Origin: JBCDGZ01 sp038750655
GTDB lineage: Bacteria > Bacteroidota > Bacteroidia > Chitinophagales > Saprospiraceae
NCBI GenBank assembly: GCA_038750655.1
Contig: JBCDGZ010000013.1
Location: forward strand, 13,146 to 77,145
Direction of reading: 5' to 3'
DNA: 64,000 nucleotides
Shown one piece after another: positions 26,298 through 35,171 of the stretch. The translations under genes and the position numbers were made by a program. The stretch's first letter is position 1; each line of letters begins with the position of its first letter. The notes under the pieces are model-generated. The model worked only from the letters and a program-made list of their open reading frames with translations. It was not told where the DNA came from and did no database searches.

Positions 26298-26669
26298 TTA
26301 GGCCAGTGATTGCGGTGGGTGAAAGATTCGATGAACGTACAACAGGCCTTCGGCATCTTGAAAGGCGGGCATTGAGCGAGCAGAAGCCTCTTCCAGACCG
26401 AAATTCAAGCCCTCCTGACCTTCGCAAAACAAAAACACAGGCAGCTTCTCTACGTTAACGGGCAAGGCCGTTGCATCGCTTTGTCGTTGGGCGATAATTT
26501 CTTGGATGTAGCATTTGCCGTAGCAGTCCAATTCCGGTTGGTAGAGATTGATGCAGTGCTCTTGGGTCAGCTGTTTTTTTTGTATCTGGTAAAAAGTGAA
26601 CAGCAGGCTCAAGTGGAAAACGGGAGCCAATAGGAGCAAACAGAGCGATATGATGCTGATTCTTTTCAC
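26298..26669 (-). CDS. Small membrane protein with C-x-G-K-C motif, SCO1 cluster
   Basis: A 123-residue protein starting at GTG with one N-terminal membrane helix (ISIISLCLLLLAPVFHLSLLF), so the rest is probably periplasmic. The segment after the helix reads EHCINLYQPELDCYGKCYIQE, with three cysteines and a C-x-G-K-C core that looks suited to metal or disulfide chemistry. Comparable short proteins with N-x-x-x-P-x-x-C-x-G-K-C often sit beside SCO1 genes in Bacteroidota, as here, which supports a link to copper handling. The C-terminal half has no recognisable motif. A good -7 element lies 7 bases upstream of the start. Confidence 0.6.
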   Translation of the reverse strand: MKRISIISLCLLLLAPVFHLSLLFTFYQIQKKQLTQEHCINLYQPELDCYGKCYIQEIIAQRQSDATALPVNVEKLPVFLFCEGQEGLNFGLEEASARSMPAFQDAEGLLYVHRIFHPPQSLA

Positions 26670-26675
26670 GCCTTA

Positions 26676-26683
26676 CAAAGATA
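26676..26683 (-). promoter_or_regulatory. -7 promoter element for the SCO1 cluster
   Basis: Minus strand TATCTTTG, the same octamer as the mutS -7 element, ends 7 bases before the GTG at 26669. Transcription would then begin very close to the start codon, giving a nearly leaderless message, or the true start codon lies further in. No clear -33 element is seen. Confidence 0.45.
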
Positions 26684-26730
26684 ACAGATAATCTGGGAGA
26701 ATGTTAAGGGTAGCCCCAAAATAGCCTCCC

Positions 26731-29655
26731 CTACTTCCCGACAATCGGATGACCCTTCAGCTCCAAAATACACCGAGGCGCAATGGTGTGTAAGTACCGA
26801 ACATTTTTGGCCTGATAACTTTCGACCACCATCTTGCTGTGCCCGTATTCGGCTTTCTTTTGGTAGGCCGCAAAACCCTGATTACAATCCTTGAGCGAGA
26901 TGGATTCGATGAACAGGTGCGATAAATCTTTTGCCGCTGCCCCTATCGTGGCCCCATCTATCCGAATTTGATCAGCAAAAACATTGGACTCCTCTCCTAC
27001 ACTCAGCCCCTTGTCACCGCAACGTACATAATTGCAGTGCTTAACCTGGATCCGACTGCCCGAGAAATCCGTCCCATCATTGCCTATATCGATAAAGTTG
27101 GAATTGACAATCGTCCCTTTGCAGAAATCGGCATCAAAGCCATCAAAAGGGGTGTTTTGAATGAGTAGCGCGTCAGCCTCGAATTCGGAGCGGATAATAT
27201 TGAGGGCATCTTCACAATGATTATCGCGGATAACACAGTTGCGAATGACCACATCCGACTCATAGAAGGTCACGGCCCCAGTGAGGGTCCAGCCGTCTTT
27301 ATTCAAGGTGTTCAGGTCTTTAAAGATGCAGTAGTCGAGGCTGGATGGCCCCCCAGCTTGCAAGACCGTAAACCCTTGGGCACTGTCATCCGAAGAGCTG
27401 ATCAGCACAGGTTCTTCGCTATTGCCCAGCAGGCGCACCGGCGAACGGCTCAGTACCTTCGCTCCTCCGACAATATCAATGCTCGTCCCGGCGTCGATAT
27501 ACAGCTCATAGCCCTCCGGGATCAGCCAATCCTGGTCAAGCGTATACTCCCCCTTGCGCAAGCGCAAACGCTGCCCCTCTTTCTCCAAGGGCAAACTGCA
27601 TTTCAGCAGCTTAGGGTTGAAGTGGTCCGCCTTCAGCAGCTGTCCGTCCTTCGGCCCCCAAGGGCGAATGGTGGTGCTGTATATTGTATCCAGGCCAAAG
27701 GGCTTATAGAAAACATAGCGGCTGTCTAAAGGGGCCTTGACAAAGCGGTAGGCCCGAGGGTCACCCAGGTAGTAGGCGGGCAGGGCCAGGCTCTGCTCCA
27801 GCGAATCCCTGAGTCTTTTAGCATTGCGTCCAAAACCGACGACCTCTAGGGGCAGTTCATGCAGGTTGCTCAGCTGTAGCTGCTGCCCTAGCTTAGGATG
27901 GGGCGACCAGCTGGCCTCTACAGAGTGATTGTTGTAGGGCAAAAGCTTTTCCTGTATTTTCTTTGAGCGATTCAGAATCTCTGCTTTCGTAATTCGAAGC
28001 TTGGGGAACTCTAGCCGCAAATAATCAAGGCGCCCCTTCATGCCATTCCAGGACTCATCTAGAAAAGCGCCCATATACTCCGGAGAAGAGTACTTATATA
28101 AATGCTTCATGTATTCACGTATAAACTCCTCGTCTTCAAACAGTTTCCGTATAGCACCCAGTTCTCCTACATTACCATCCTCAATCCTGGTCTTGGCAAT
28201 CGAAAAGAGCTTGTAATTCCAGGGACGATTGCTAAACCCGTCGTAGCCAATAGGTTCTAATCGGGAAAGCACTGGATTGTAATAAAACCGTTGATTATGC
28301 CAGAAGACCCCGTGATGGGCTCCCATAACATCGGTGATGGCATAGTAGCGAGCCGTGCGAGTAAGGTCAAAAATCTCGCTAGCGGCCTTGCTGCCTTGCT
28401 GGTACTCGTAAAGTAGGTTTTGAGCAATATCGAACTGTGCTTTCAGATTAGGGCTGTTGAGCGTGCGTTTGCCCTTGAAAGGTTCGATGTCTGAATTGAC
28501 CATCTCCGCAATGGCTGGTAAGTCAATATTGCTCAAACCAGTGCCTTGCACCTGTCGGATCCGCGCTTCCCAAAGCGCCTCTTCTGTCATTCGAATGATG
28601 GGGCCTTCACGGCGGGAGCGGTACTCCAACAGTTGTTTATCAAAATGTTCCTCGTAGGCATAAATCCCCAGCGCTTTACCATTGAATCTCAGGTCGACGA
28701 AGTCATAGCGGGTGGTCAAGACATCTTCGCGTTCCCAGAGCTGGTGCAGCAGCCATTCCAGGGCAAAGAAGCGGGCTTCCGGTGTATGCATAGAAAAAGC
28801 CTTGAGGCGATTCCAGGCAAAGGGGTCTTTGACTTTAAAGCGAAACGACCATTTATCCCCTTGCAGGTGATCCAGCCAGTCTCCCTTCAGCCGTAAGCTA
28901 ACCGGAAATTCTTCCTTCCCTTCTCTCAATAAACCTTTCACCCAGCTGTCGTCATTGGTTCGCAGCAGGCCTATTTCGTAGGCTTCATCCCGCTTTCGCA
29001 CCAATTTTCGGTAGGCTTGATCCTTAATTTCCAGCTCCATTTTCCGTGGAGAGAAGTCTGGGAAAGCGATCTCGCTATCCAGCCTTTTGATTTTCATATC
29101 ATCAAAATAAACCGGTGCCTTTCCTTCAGAATAGATGTAGAAGTTGAGGTAGTCCCCTTCATAATCTCCGGGCACTTGGGCTTGCATTTCCAATAACTCC
29201 CAGCCCTTGGATTCTTCTTTAACCCCACCACTGCTGTTGAGGTAAAATCCGGTGGACTTCGGCCCCGAAATGACCAGAAAGCTACCGCCCGTTCCCTTAC
29301 CTTTTCTACGCCATACGCTCAAGCGGTAAACGCCCTCAGGTTCAACATTATACAGCTTATAACTAAAGCCAAACTGCATACCGTCTGCCTTCGGCAAACG
29401 ACAGGAATACTGGCCACTGAAGGCAAAGTCTTCACTTTGTTTTTCCCCGCCGCCCAGCAGCAGCCCTTCGCTGGTCACAAACTTTTGATCTTTGACCGTT
29501 TCGGCATCACAAAAAATTGCAGCATTGTTGTTGTCTACCCCACTACGCTGGGTGATCAGCAAGTAGCCAAGGAATAGGATCAAGCTCCCCGATAGCAGCC
29601 ATAGCAATATCTTTCTGGCGCTAAACCGTCTTTTGTTTTTATCCAATAACAGCAT
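26731..29655 (-). CDS. Membrane-anchored CotH kinase-like protein with C-terminal parallel beta-helix (copy 2)
   Basis: A 974-residue protein with one N-terminal membrane helix (LLWLLSGSLILFLGYLLI), so the bulk is periplasmic or extracellular. Residues ~45-195 form a carbohydrate-binding-like beta domain. Residues ~215-560 are CotH kinase-like: SLRLKGDWLDHL, YEEHFDKQLL near 338, and a catalytic-loop-like stretch YAITDVMGAHHG near 440 followed by WHNQRFYYNP and EPIGYDGF near 470. CotH proteins are atypical kinases that phosphorylate spore-coat proteins in Bacillus. From ~700 a repetitive region with short N/D-rich turns (VIRDNHCEDALNII, GTIVNSNFIDIGNDG) looks like a right-handed beta-helix. 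It starts 28 bases after its paralogue and is last in the operon. Confidence 0.82.
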   Translation of the reverse strand: MLLLDKNKRRFSARKILLWLLSGSLILFLGYLLITQRSGVDNNNAAIFCDAETVKDQKFVTSEGLLLGGGEKQSEDFAFSGQYSCRLPKADGMQFGFSYKLYNVEPEGVYRLSVWRRKGKGTGGSFLVISGPKSTGFYLNSSGGVKEESKGWELLEMQAQVPGDYEGDYLNFYIYSEGKAPVYFDDMKIKRLDSEIAFPDFSPRKMELEIKDQAYRKLVRKRDEAYEIGLLRTNDDSWVKGLLREGKEEFPVSLRLKGDWLDHLQGDKWSFRFKVKDPFAWNRLKAFSMHTPEARFFALEWLLHQLWEREDVLTTRYDFVDLRFNGKALGIYAYEEHFDKQLLEYRSRREGPIIRMTEEALWEARIRQVQGTGLSNIDLPAIAEMVNSDIEPFKGKRTLNSPNLKAQFDIAQNLLYEYQQGSKAASEIFDLTRTARYYAITDVMGAHHGVFWHNQRFYYNPVLSRLEPIGYDGFSNRPWNYKLFSIAKTRIEDGNVGELGAIRKLFEDEEFIREYMKHLYKYSSPEYMGAFLDESWNGMKGRLDYLRLEFPKLRITKAEILNRSKKIQEKLLPYNNHSVEASWSPHPKLGQQLQLSNLHELPLEVVGFGRNAKRLRDSLEQSLALPAYYLGDPRAYRFVKAPLDSRYVFYKPFGLDTIYSTTIRPWGPKDGQLLKADHFNPKLLKCSLPLEKEGQRLRLRKGEYTLDQDWLIPEGYELYIDAGTSIDIVGGAKVLSRSPVRLLGNSEEPVLISSSDDSAQGFTVLQAGGPSSLDYCIFKDLNTLNKDGWTLTGAVTFYESDVVIRNCVIRDNHCEDALNIIRSEFEADALLIQNTPFDGFDADFCKGTIVNSNFIDIGNDGTDFSGSRIQVKHCNYVRCGDKGLSVGEESNVFADQIRIDGATIGAAAKDLSHLFIESISLKDCNQGFAAYQKKAEYGHSKMVVESYQAKNVRYLHTIAPRCILELKGHPIVGK

Positions 29656-29683
29656 AAACGATTGACCGTTATGATTAAAAAAT

Positions 29684-32600
29684 CTAGCCTTTAATTTGTT
29701 TATCTACTAATTGTAGCAAGCTATTTTCTCGTATATTATAGAGGCGTTTTACATTATCCGCCTCGTATTTTTTCACAATAATTTTTCCACCGCCGTATTC
29801 TGGTTTTTTCTGATAGGCGGTGAAGCCTTGGCCGCAATCCTGCAATTTGACCTCTTCGATCAGCAGGGTGGACAGGTCTTTGGAAGCCAGGGCAATCGGG
29901 GCTACTCTGATCTCTGCGGAGAGTATGGTTACATCGCTTTCTTCTCCAACGCTGATGCCCTTGTCCTGACAGTTGTCCATCACACAATTTTCGATCATCA
30001 CTATACTTCCTGAAACATCCATCCCATCGTTCGTTGTTCGCTGAAACAGACAGTTTTCCACCCTTCCCTTACAAAAGTCGGCATCCAAACCGTCGGCAAA
30101 GGTATCACTTATGACCGAACCAGAAAGCCTAAAATTGGACCGAATGATATTAAGGGCATCTTCGCAGTGGTTATTGAAAAATTCGCAGCGGCTGATTTCG
30201 ACATTCGATTCGTAGAAGGTCACCGCGCCGGTGAGGGCCCAGCCCTCGCGAACCAGCGATTTGAGGTCTTCGAAGCGTACGTAGTGCAGCCGTGATTGGT
30301 CGGACGCGCCGAGGACGGTGAAGCCAGCGGCACTCTGATCGCTAGAGGTGATCCGAATGGGCTGCTCTTCGTTGCCGCGCATAACAACCGGGGAATAGGA
30401 TAAAAATAGGGCTTTGTCGACAAAATCCAGCTCTGCACCAGCCTCGAAGATGACTCGGTAGCCTTCGGGTACGACGATGGGGGCATCGATGCGGTGTTGG
30501 CCTTTGCGGAAGTAGACTTCGCCAGTACCGAGCTGGTAGGCCCCTCCGGCTTTTAATGGATAGCGTTGTACTAGCTGCTGTCCGGGTGTTTGGGCGTAGG
30601 GAGCTTTCCAGGGACGTATTTGATGGTGAAAGATGGTATCGATGCCTAAGGGACGAAGGAAGAGGTACTGGCTATTGGCGGGTAAAGTCAATGTTTGGAA
30701 GTTGAGGAATTCCTGGTCGTGGTAGGGCTGCCAGAGTATGCTGCGATTCAGGGAATCCAGGGGTAGCCCCCGACTGCCGTAGGCTTCGGTGATTGAATTG
30801 ACCAAGCGAGGCATGAAGCCTTCGAGCAGCAGCGGCTGGTGCAGCGTATCGCTGATCTTATCCGCCCGAGTGCCGTAGCCAATCACCTCGACAGGGAGGC
30901 TGTGGGTATTGGCAATTTGCAGCGCCTGGTCCAATCCGTTGTTGGTTACTTGGTAGGTGCGGAGGGAGCGATTGTTATAGGGCAATACGAGCAGGTTGGC
31001 CCGTTGGGCATTGTGCATCAATTTCTCCACATCAAAGCGATAGTCCGCAAATTCTTGCTGCAGCAGTACTTCGCGCAGGGCCAGCCCCTCCTGAATCTCT
31101 GCCATAAAAGCATCCAAATAAGCTCTCGAACTAAAGCGATAAAGATAGGCCATGTATTGCTCCACAAAGCCCTGATCCATAAAGAATTTATCATCCAAAT
31201 TGCGGCTGCCCAACTTGCGGAGGTTGAAGGCACCCTGCCCGCGAATGCTATGCCGCCGTACCGGCTCCCCACCAAAGCCATCATAAGCAATCGGCTCGAT
31301 CCGGCCGGTGATCGGATTGTAATAAAACCGCTGATTATGCCAGCTCAGGCCATGCTGCGCTCCCATCACATCGCTAATGGCGTAGTAGCGCGCCATCGCA
31401 TCGAGGTCAAAAATTTCATCGAGGGCCTTGAGGCCCCGGCGATACTGATCCAGTAAGGTCTGCGCCAGCTCATACTGCTGGGCCAGCACCTCAATCTGTA
31501 AAGTCTTATTCTCCTGAAAAGGAACAATCTCCGCCGTCTCCACCAGCCGTACCGACTGCTGAATATCGTGGTCGATGCCCTCCAACTGCTTCATCTGCCG
31601 ATCCATGGCCTCCCAGAACCCCTCTTCGCTGAACCGAAAGATCGGCCCTTCACGTCGGTGCCGAAATTCCAACAGGGCCTTATCAAAATGTTCCTCCAAG
31701 GCATAGACGCCCAAGGGCTTTTGGTTTAGTGCTAGGGTGACGAAGTCATAGCGCGTAGTCAAGATGTCTTCTTTGAGAAAAAACTGGTGCAACACCCATT
31801 CGAGTAAGTAATTGCGGGCTGCCGGAGTATGCAGAGAGAACACCCGCAGCCGATTCCAGCTCTGTCCGTTCCGGCATTTGACCCGAAACGACCATTTATC
31901 TTTCTTCAGATGATCCAGCCAATCGCCCTTAAGGCGCAGGGCCACCTTGGTCATACTATCGCTCTGAGGCTGCACAATCGCTCCTTTAACCCAGTCCTCC
32001 TCCTCGCTGACCAACATACCACGTCGGCGGGCCTGGGCTTCCTTATTGCGCAACTGCTGCATCGCCTCCGGCTTCAACTCCAAATGCACCTCGCGAGGCA
32101 CAAACACCTCATTATCCTTCAAATCACCCACCTTTTCAATCCGCAAATCATCAAAATACATCACCGTCTTGCCTTGGCTGTATACATAGATACTCACCTC
32201 CTCAATCGGTTGGTAGAGCGGAATGCTAAAGTGAACCTGTACCAACTCCCAGTCGCCCTCCGAGCGCGTGGGGAAGACCGCCGAGCGATAAAAGCTTCCC
32301 TCGCCCTTTGCTGAAGCCACCAGAAAGCCATCTTCTCCGCGGCGGGCCTTATTGCGCCAAACCGAAGCCTGATACAGCTCCCCCGGCTGGGGGTTGGGCA
32401 GGCGGAAGTTGAACCCAAATTGCAGCTCCTCGCCCAAGGGCAGCTTACAACTATAGCGTCCAGCATAGGCTACCTCATCGCTTTGGTGCTTAGCTCCATC
32501 GAAGTAATAACCACCACTCAAAAATTGCTCCCCCTCCACCTCCTCTGCATGACAGAAAAATAGACTTTGGATATCAGAGGGAAGAGATACTAGCATCGCC

Positions 32601-32716
32601 CGCCGATTGGGCCAGAACAACCAAAGCAACAAAAGCAGCACTAGCCCAGCGAGTATTGCTTTCATCGAAGCTCTGATCAATTGTCCGGCCTCATAGCGGC
32701 GGTTGGCTAAAATCAT
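29684..32716 (-). CDS. Membrane-anchored CotH kinase-like protein with C-terminal parallel beta-helix (copy 1)
   Basis: A 1010-residue paralogue of the next gene with the same order of parts: an N-terminal membrane helix (AILAGLVLLLLLWLFW), a beta-sandwich domain to ~195, a CotH-like kinase domain with ALRLKGDWLDHL, ALEEHFDKALLEF, YAISDVMGAQHG near residue 447 and EPIAYDGFGG near 478, and a beta-helix from about 730 (SRCEFFNNHCEDALNII, NCLFQRTTNDGMDVSG). The conserved Asp in the D-V-M-G-A stretch and the Y-D-G pair are candidates for the catalytic and metal-binding Asp of CotH kinases. Its ATG overlaps the DUF4956 stop by 4 bases. The substrate and even kinase activity are unproven. Confidence 0.82.
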   Translation of the reverse strand: MILANRRYEAGQLIRASMKAILAGLVLLLLLWLFWPNRRAMLVSLPSDIQSLFFCHAEEVEGEQFLSGGYYFDGAKHQSDEVAYAGRYSCKLPLGEELQFGFNFRLPNPQPGELYQASVWRNKARRGEDGFLVASAKGEGSFYRSAVFPTRSEGDWELVQVHFSIPLYQPIEEVSIYVYSQGKTVMYFDDLRIEKVGDLKDNEVFVPREVHLELKPEAMQQLRNKEAQARRRGMLVSEEEDWVKGAIVQPQSDSMTKVALRLKGDWLDHLKKDKWSFRVKCRNGQSWNRLRVFSLHTPAARNYLLEWVLHQFFLKEDILTTRYDFVTLALNQKPLGVYALEEHFDKALLEFRHRREGPIFRFSEEGFWEAMDRQMKQLEGIDHDIQQSVRLVETAEIVPFQENKTLQIEVLAQQYELAQTLLDQYRRGLKALDEIFDLDAMARYYAISDVMGAQHGLSWHNQRFYYNPITGRIEPIAYDGFGGEPVRRHSIRGQGAFNLRKLGSRNLDDKFFMDQGFVEQYMAYLYRFSSRAYLDAFMAEIQEGLALREVLLQQEFADYRFDVEKLMHNAQRANLLVLPYNNRSLRTYQVTNNGLDQALQIANTHSLPVEVIGYGTRADKISDTLHQPLLLEGFMPRLVNSITEAYGSRGLPLDSLNRSILWQPYHDQEFLNFQTLTLPANSQYLFLRPLGIDTIFHHQIRPWKAPYAQTPGQQLVQRYPLKAGGAYQLGTGEVYFRKGQHRIDAPIVVPEGYRVIFEAGAELDFVDKALFLSYSPVVMRGNEEQPIRITSSDQSAAGFTVLGASDQSRLHYVRFEDLKSLVREGWALTGAVTFYESNVEISRCEFFNNHCEDALNIIRSNFRLSGSVISDTFADGLDADFCKGRVENCLFQRTTNDGMDVSGSIVMIENCVMDNCQDKGISVGEESDVTILSAEIRVAPIALASKDLSTLLIEEVKLQDCGQGFTAYQKKPEYGGGKIIVKKYEADNVKRLYNIRENSLLQLVDKQIKG

Positions 32717-33402
32717 ACAATGAGATCTGGTTGGTCGATTATGGAGAGGCGGGTGGCTGGTGAGAGGGCCATGATCTTGTTTTTGGCCTCACTCAGCTGC
32801 TCCAGCGAGCGCGCCTTACATATAAATGAAACGTCCAATCCCTTGTCCAGGGTATCCATACGCTTTAATTCAACGTAGGGAAAAATATTGGTCAGCAGCT
32901 GAGAAATTTGTTGCAAATCCTCAACATCCGTATTGATATTCACAAAAAGGCGATCCTCGCGTCTTACGGTGTGCTTCCCCCCGAAAACTCGACTGAGGTA
33001 GAGCAGTAAAATGATTAGGGCAAAGGCTACGATGGCCAGTACGGGCTGATTGGCGCCCCCTGCCAGGCCGATGCCAATGACGATGAACAGGTAGGTCAGC
33101 TCTTCGGGGTCTTTGATGGCGGCCCGAAAGCGGACGATCGACAAGGCGCCGACGAGGCCCAGCGAGAGGGCGATAGAAGACTTGACGATCATGATAATCA
33201 GCAGGGTGCCTAGGGCCAGAGGGAGAAAATTATTGGAAAACTTACGCCGATTGGAGATCGAGTTGCCAAAGTGAATGTAATAGAGCCGCAGCAGGCTTAC
33301 GAGGCCCGCTACCAGCAAAATATTGAGTAAAAATTCATCAAAGGGGATGTTATTAGTAAATTCCTCGATGTACTTTTCTTGTATTTTTTGTAAAATATTC
33401 AT
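32713..33402 (-). CDS. DUF4956-family integral membrane protein
   Basis: A 229-residue protein with about four membrane helices in its first 145 residues. The core ALSLGLVGALSIVRFRAAI followed by KDPEELTYLF (near residues 78-106) is the signature of DUF4956. The C-terminal ~80 residues form a soluble alpha/beta domain (LFVNINTDVEDLQQISQLL). In many bacteria DUF4956 genes are neighbours of CotH-kinase genes and of VTC-type polyphosphate polymerase genes; here two CotH-like genes follow directly and no VTC gene is seen. It is the first gene of the operon. The molecular function of the family is unknown; a transport or scaffold role for the kinases is inference. Confidence 0.85.
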   Translation of the reverse strand: MNILQKIQEKYIEEFTNNIPFDEFLLNILLVAGLVSLLRLYYIHFGNSISNRRKFSNNFLPLALGTLLIIMIVKSSIALSLGLVGALSIVRFRAAIKDPEELTYLFIVIGIGLAGGANQPVLAIVAFALIILLLYLSRVFGGKHTVRREDRLFVNINTDVEDLQQISQLLTNIFPYVELKRMDTLDKGLDVSFICKARSLEQLSEAKNKIMALSPATRLSIIDQPDLIV

Positions 33403-33542
33403 CTGATGTTATGCTAATTTGTGATGCAGATACTGAATTATGCAAGCCAAGAATCAAATTCGGGCGTAAAAATACATTTTACCTTAGCATTTGTGAAGAA
33501 ATGCCCCTATTTTTACTCTTCCTCACTAATGATAGATAATAT

Positions 33543-34262
33543 ATGAAAAGAAGGATCAGGAAGGATCGGGTCTCCGATAAACAAAAGGGTGACCTGGCGC
33601 AATTTTATATCATCGCCTTTTTATTAGGATTCTTTGGCCTGCTTTTCTTGCTTCGCATCAACCCGCCTTTTTTCACCTTCATCCTGGCCCTCTTTCTTTT
33701 TGCTGGCCTTTCGATCTACCTTTTTCGCTTCTACAGCAATATTCGCTACCAGCGGGCCTACGAAAAGACGACGGAAGGGATGATAGAAGGAAAATTGACG
33801 GACTGCCAGGAGCAGATCAATAGAAATGAATCAGAGATTGAGGACATACAAAAAAGCATCTCGGAAATCGAAATGCGGCGAGAACATTCCAGAGAAATTA
33901 ACCCCAAGACGCTGGAAGAAAGCGAACGCCTGATCCAGGCCTTTGAGCAAGAAATGCAACTGCGGGAAGCCAAAATCACCTTTTACCGCTCGTGCTACCA
34001 CAAGCTGCTGATGCTAAGGGATAACCACAATATGGTCAAGGAGCTGGCCGAAAAACAGGAACAGCTCAAAAAATTGCAAGAAGGCCACTACGAGGAGCTG
34101 GCCAATATGGAAGCACTCAAGACCAACCTGGCCTACGACACCCACTACCTCACGACCATCGACCAGCTCTCTACGCGTATGCTGGAAAGCCGCTCGCTAG
34201 ACACTGCTCAGGAGCTACAGCTAGAGCTGAATGTGATGACCAAAGAATTAAAAAAACTGTAA
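33543..34262 (+). CDS. Two-helix membrane protein with long coiled coil
   Basis: A 239-residue protein with a basic start, two adjacent membrane helices (FYIIAFLLGFFGLLFLL and FFTFILALFLFAGLSIYLF, residues ~21-60) and a cytoplasmic coiled coil from ~75 to the end, rich in Glu, Gln, Lys and Leu. No catalytic motif is present. Its stop codon abuts the ATG of the metallophosphoesterase-like gene with no gap. It is divergent from the DUF4956-CotH operon, 140 bases away. The role is unknown; the shape suggests a membrane-tethered scaffold. Confidence 0.6.
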   Translation: MKRRIRKDRVSDKQKGDLAQFYIIAFLLGFFGLLFLLRINPPFFTFILALFLFAGLSIYLFRFYSNIRYQRAYEKTTEGMIEGKLTDCQEQINRNESEIEDIQKSISEIEMRREHSREINPKTLEESERLIQAFEQEMQLREAKITFYRSCYHKLLMLRDNHNMVKELAEKQEQLKKLQEGHYEELANMEALKTNLAYDTHYLTTIDQLSTRMLESRSLDTAQELQLELNVMTKELKKL

Positions 34263-35171
34263 ATGCTTCGCTGCTGTGCTTTCGCCCTGCTCTTGGGCTT
34301 GCTCCTGCTGAACGTCGCCTGCCATTCGTCCTCTTCCCCTAAAACGTACTGCTTCATCAGCCATACCTACCAGTGGGGAGCTAAAGATAACAATGAAGTG
34401 GATCATCGCCTTAGAGCTATGGATTTCGAGGCTTTTGATCAAATTTGGTTGGGCGGCGACCTCTGTGCCCGCAGTAGTGAACGCAGCAGCACCCTGCACT
34501 ATTTGGATAGCATCTTCTTCATCAGCCAACCCAGCACCCATTGGAGCCTGGGCAACCACGACCTGACCCGAGGTAGCCTTAGCGACATCAAAAGCATCAC
34601 CCAACGCCCCAGCTTCTATACCCGCAGCTTTGACGGCCTCTGCCTGCTGGTCCTCAACACCAATTTTAATCACCCCCAGCTTACTGCGCCCGATGAATGC
34701 GCACAGCAAAATCAACAATTCGCGCTCCTCAAAAGCATCACCGATACCATCAGCAAAGCTTCCCACCTCATCATTCTCCACCACCACTGCTTGCTCACCA
34801 ATACCCTAACGAACAACCAGTTGGACATGGACACTATTTTCCATTATTACCGCCCCCAATTGGCCTTCAGCTGCCAACCCCCGGGCAGTTTCGAACAACT
34901 CGTCTATCCCCTGCTCCGCCAAGTCCAAAAGCGGGGCGTACAGGTCCTATTGATCGCCGGCGACCTCGGCCAGCGGCAGAAAACCTTCGAATTTCGTACC
35001 GCAGAAGGCATTTACTTCCTCGGCACTGGCATCAACAACTCCCTCGACCCCGCCTTCGCCCCCGACTACGTCACCAATTTTGATCCCGATCGGGTGCTGC
35101 TCTTTGAGCATTTTCCGGAGGAACGTCGATTAGAATGGGAGTTTGTGCTGCTGGAGAAATTGCGGGACTAG
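34263..35171 (+). CDS. Divergent metallophosphoesterase-like lipoprotein
   Basis: A 302-residue lipoprotein with lipobox LNVAC (Cys20). The body resembles the calcineurin-like phosphoesterase fold: IWLGGDLC near residue 65 (motif II), SLGNHDL near 97 (motif III) and IILHHHCLL near 175. Two canonical motifs are altered. Motif I, normally D-x-H, reads CFISHTYQWG without the Asp, and the final G-H-x-H is not seen; LLIAGDLGQ near 240 is the closest segment. It may therefore have an unusual metal site or altered activity. It is translationally linked to the coiled-coil gene and lies next to the CotH operon, so a counteracting phosphatase role is possible but speculative. Confidence 0.7.
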   Translation: MLRCCAFALLLGLLLLNVACHSSSSPKTYCFISHTYQWGAKDNNEVDHRLRAMDFEAFDQIWLGGDLCARSSERSSTLHYLDSIFFISQPSTHWSLGNHDLTRGSLSDIKSITQRPSFYTRSFDGLCLLVLNTNFNHPQLTAPDECAQQNQQFALLKSITDTISKASHLIILHHHCLLTNTLTNNQLDMDTIFHYYRPQLAFSCQPPGSFEQLVYPLLRQVQKRGVQVLLIAGDLGQRQKTFEFRTAEGIYFLGTGINNSLDPAFAPDYVTNFDPDRVLLFEHFPEERRLEWEFVLLEKLRD

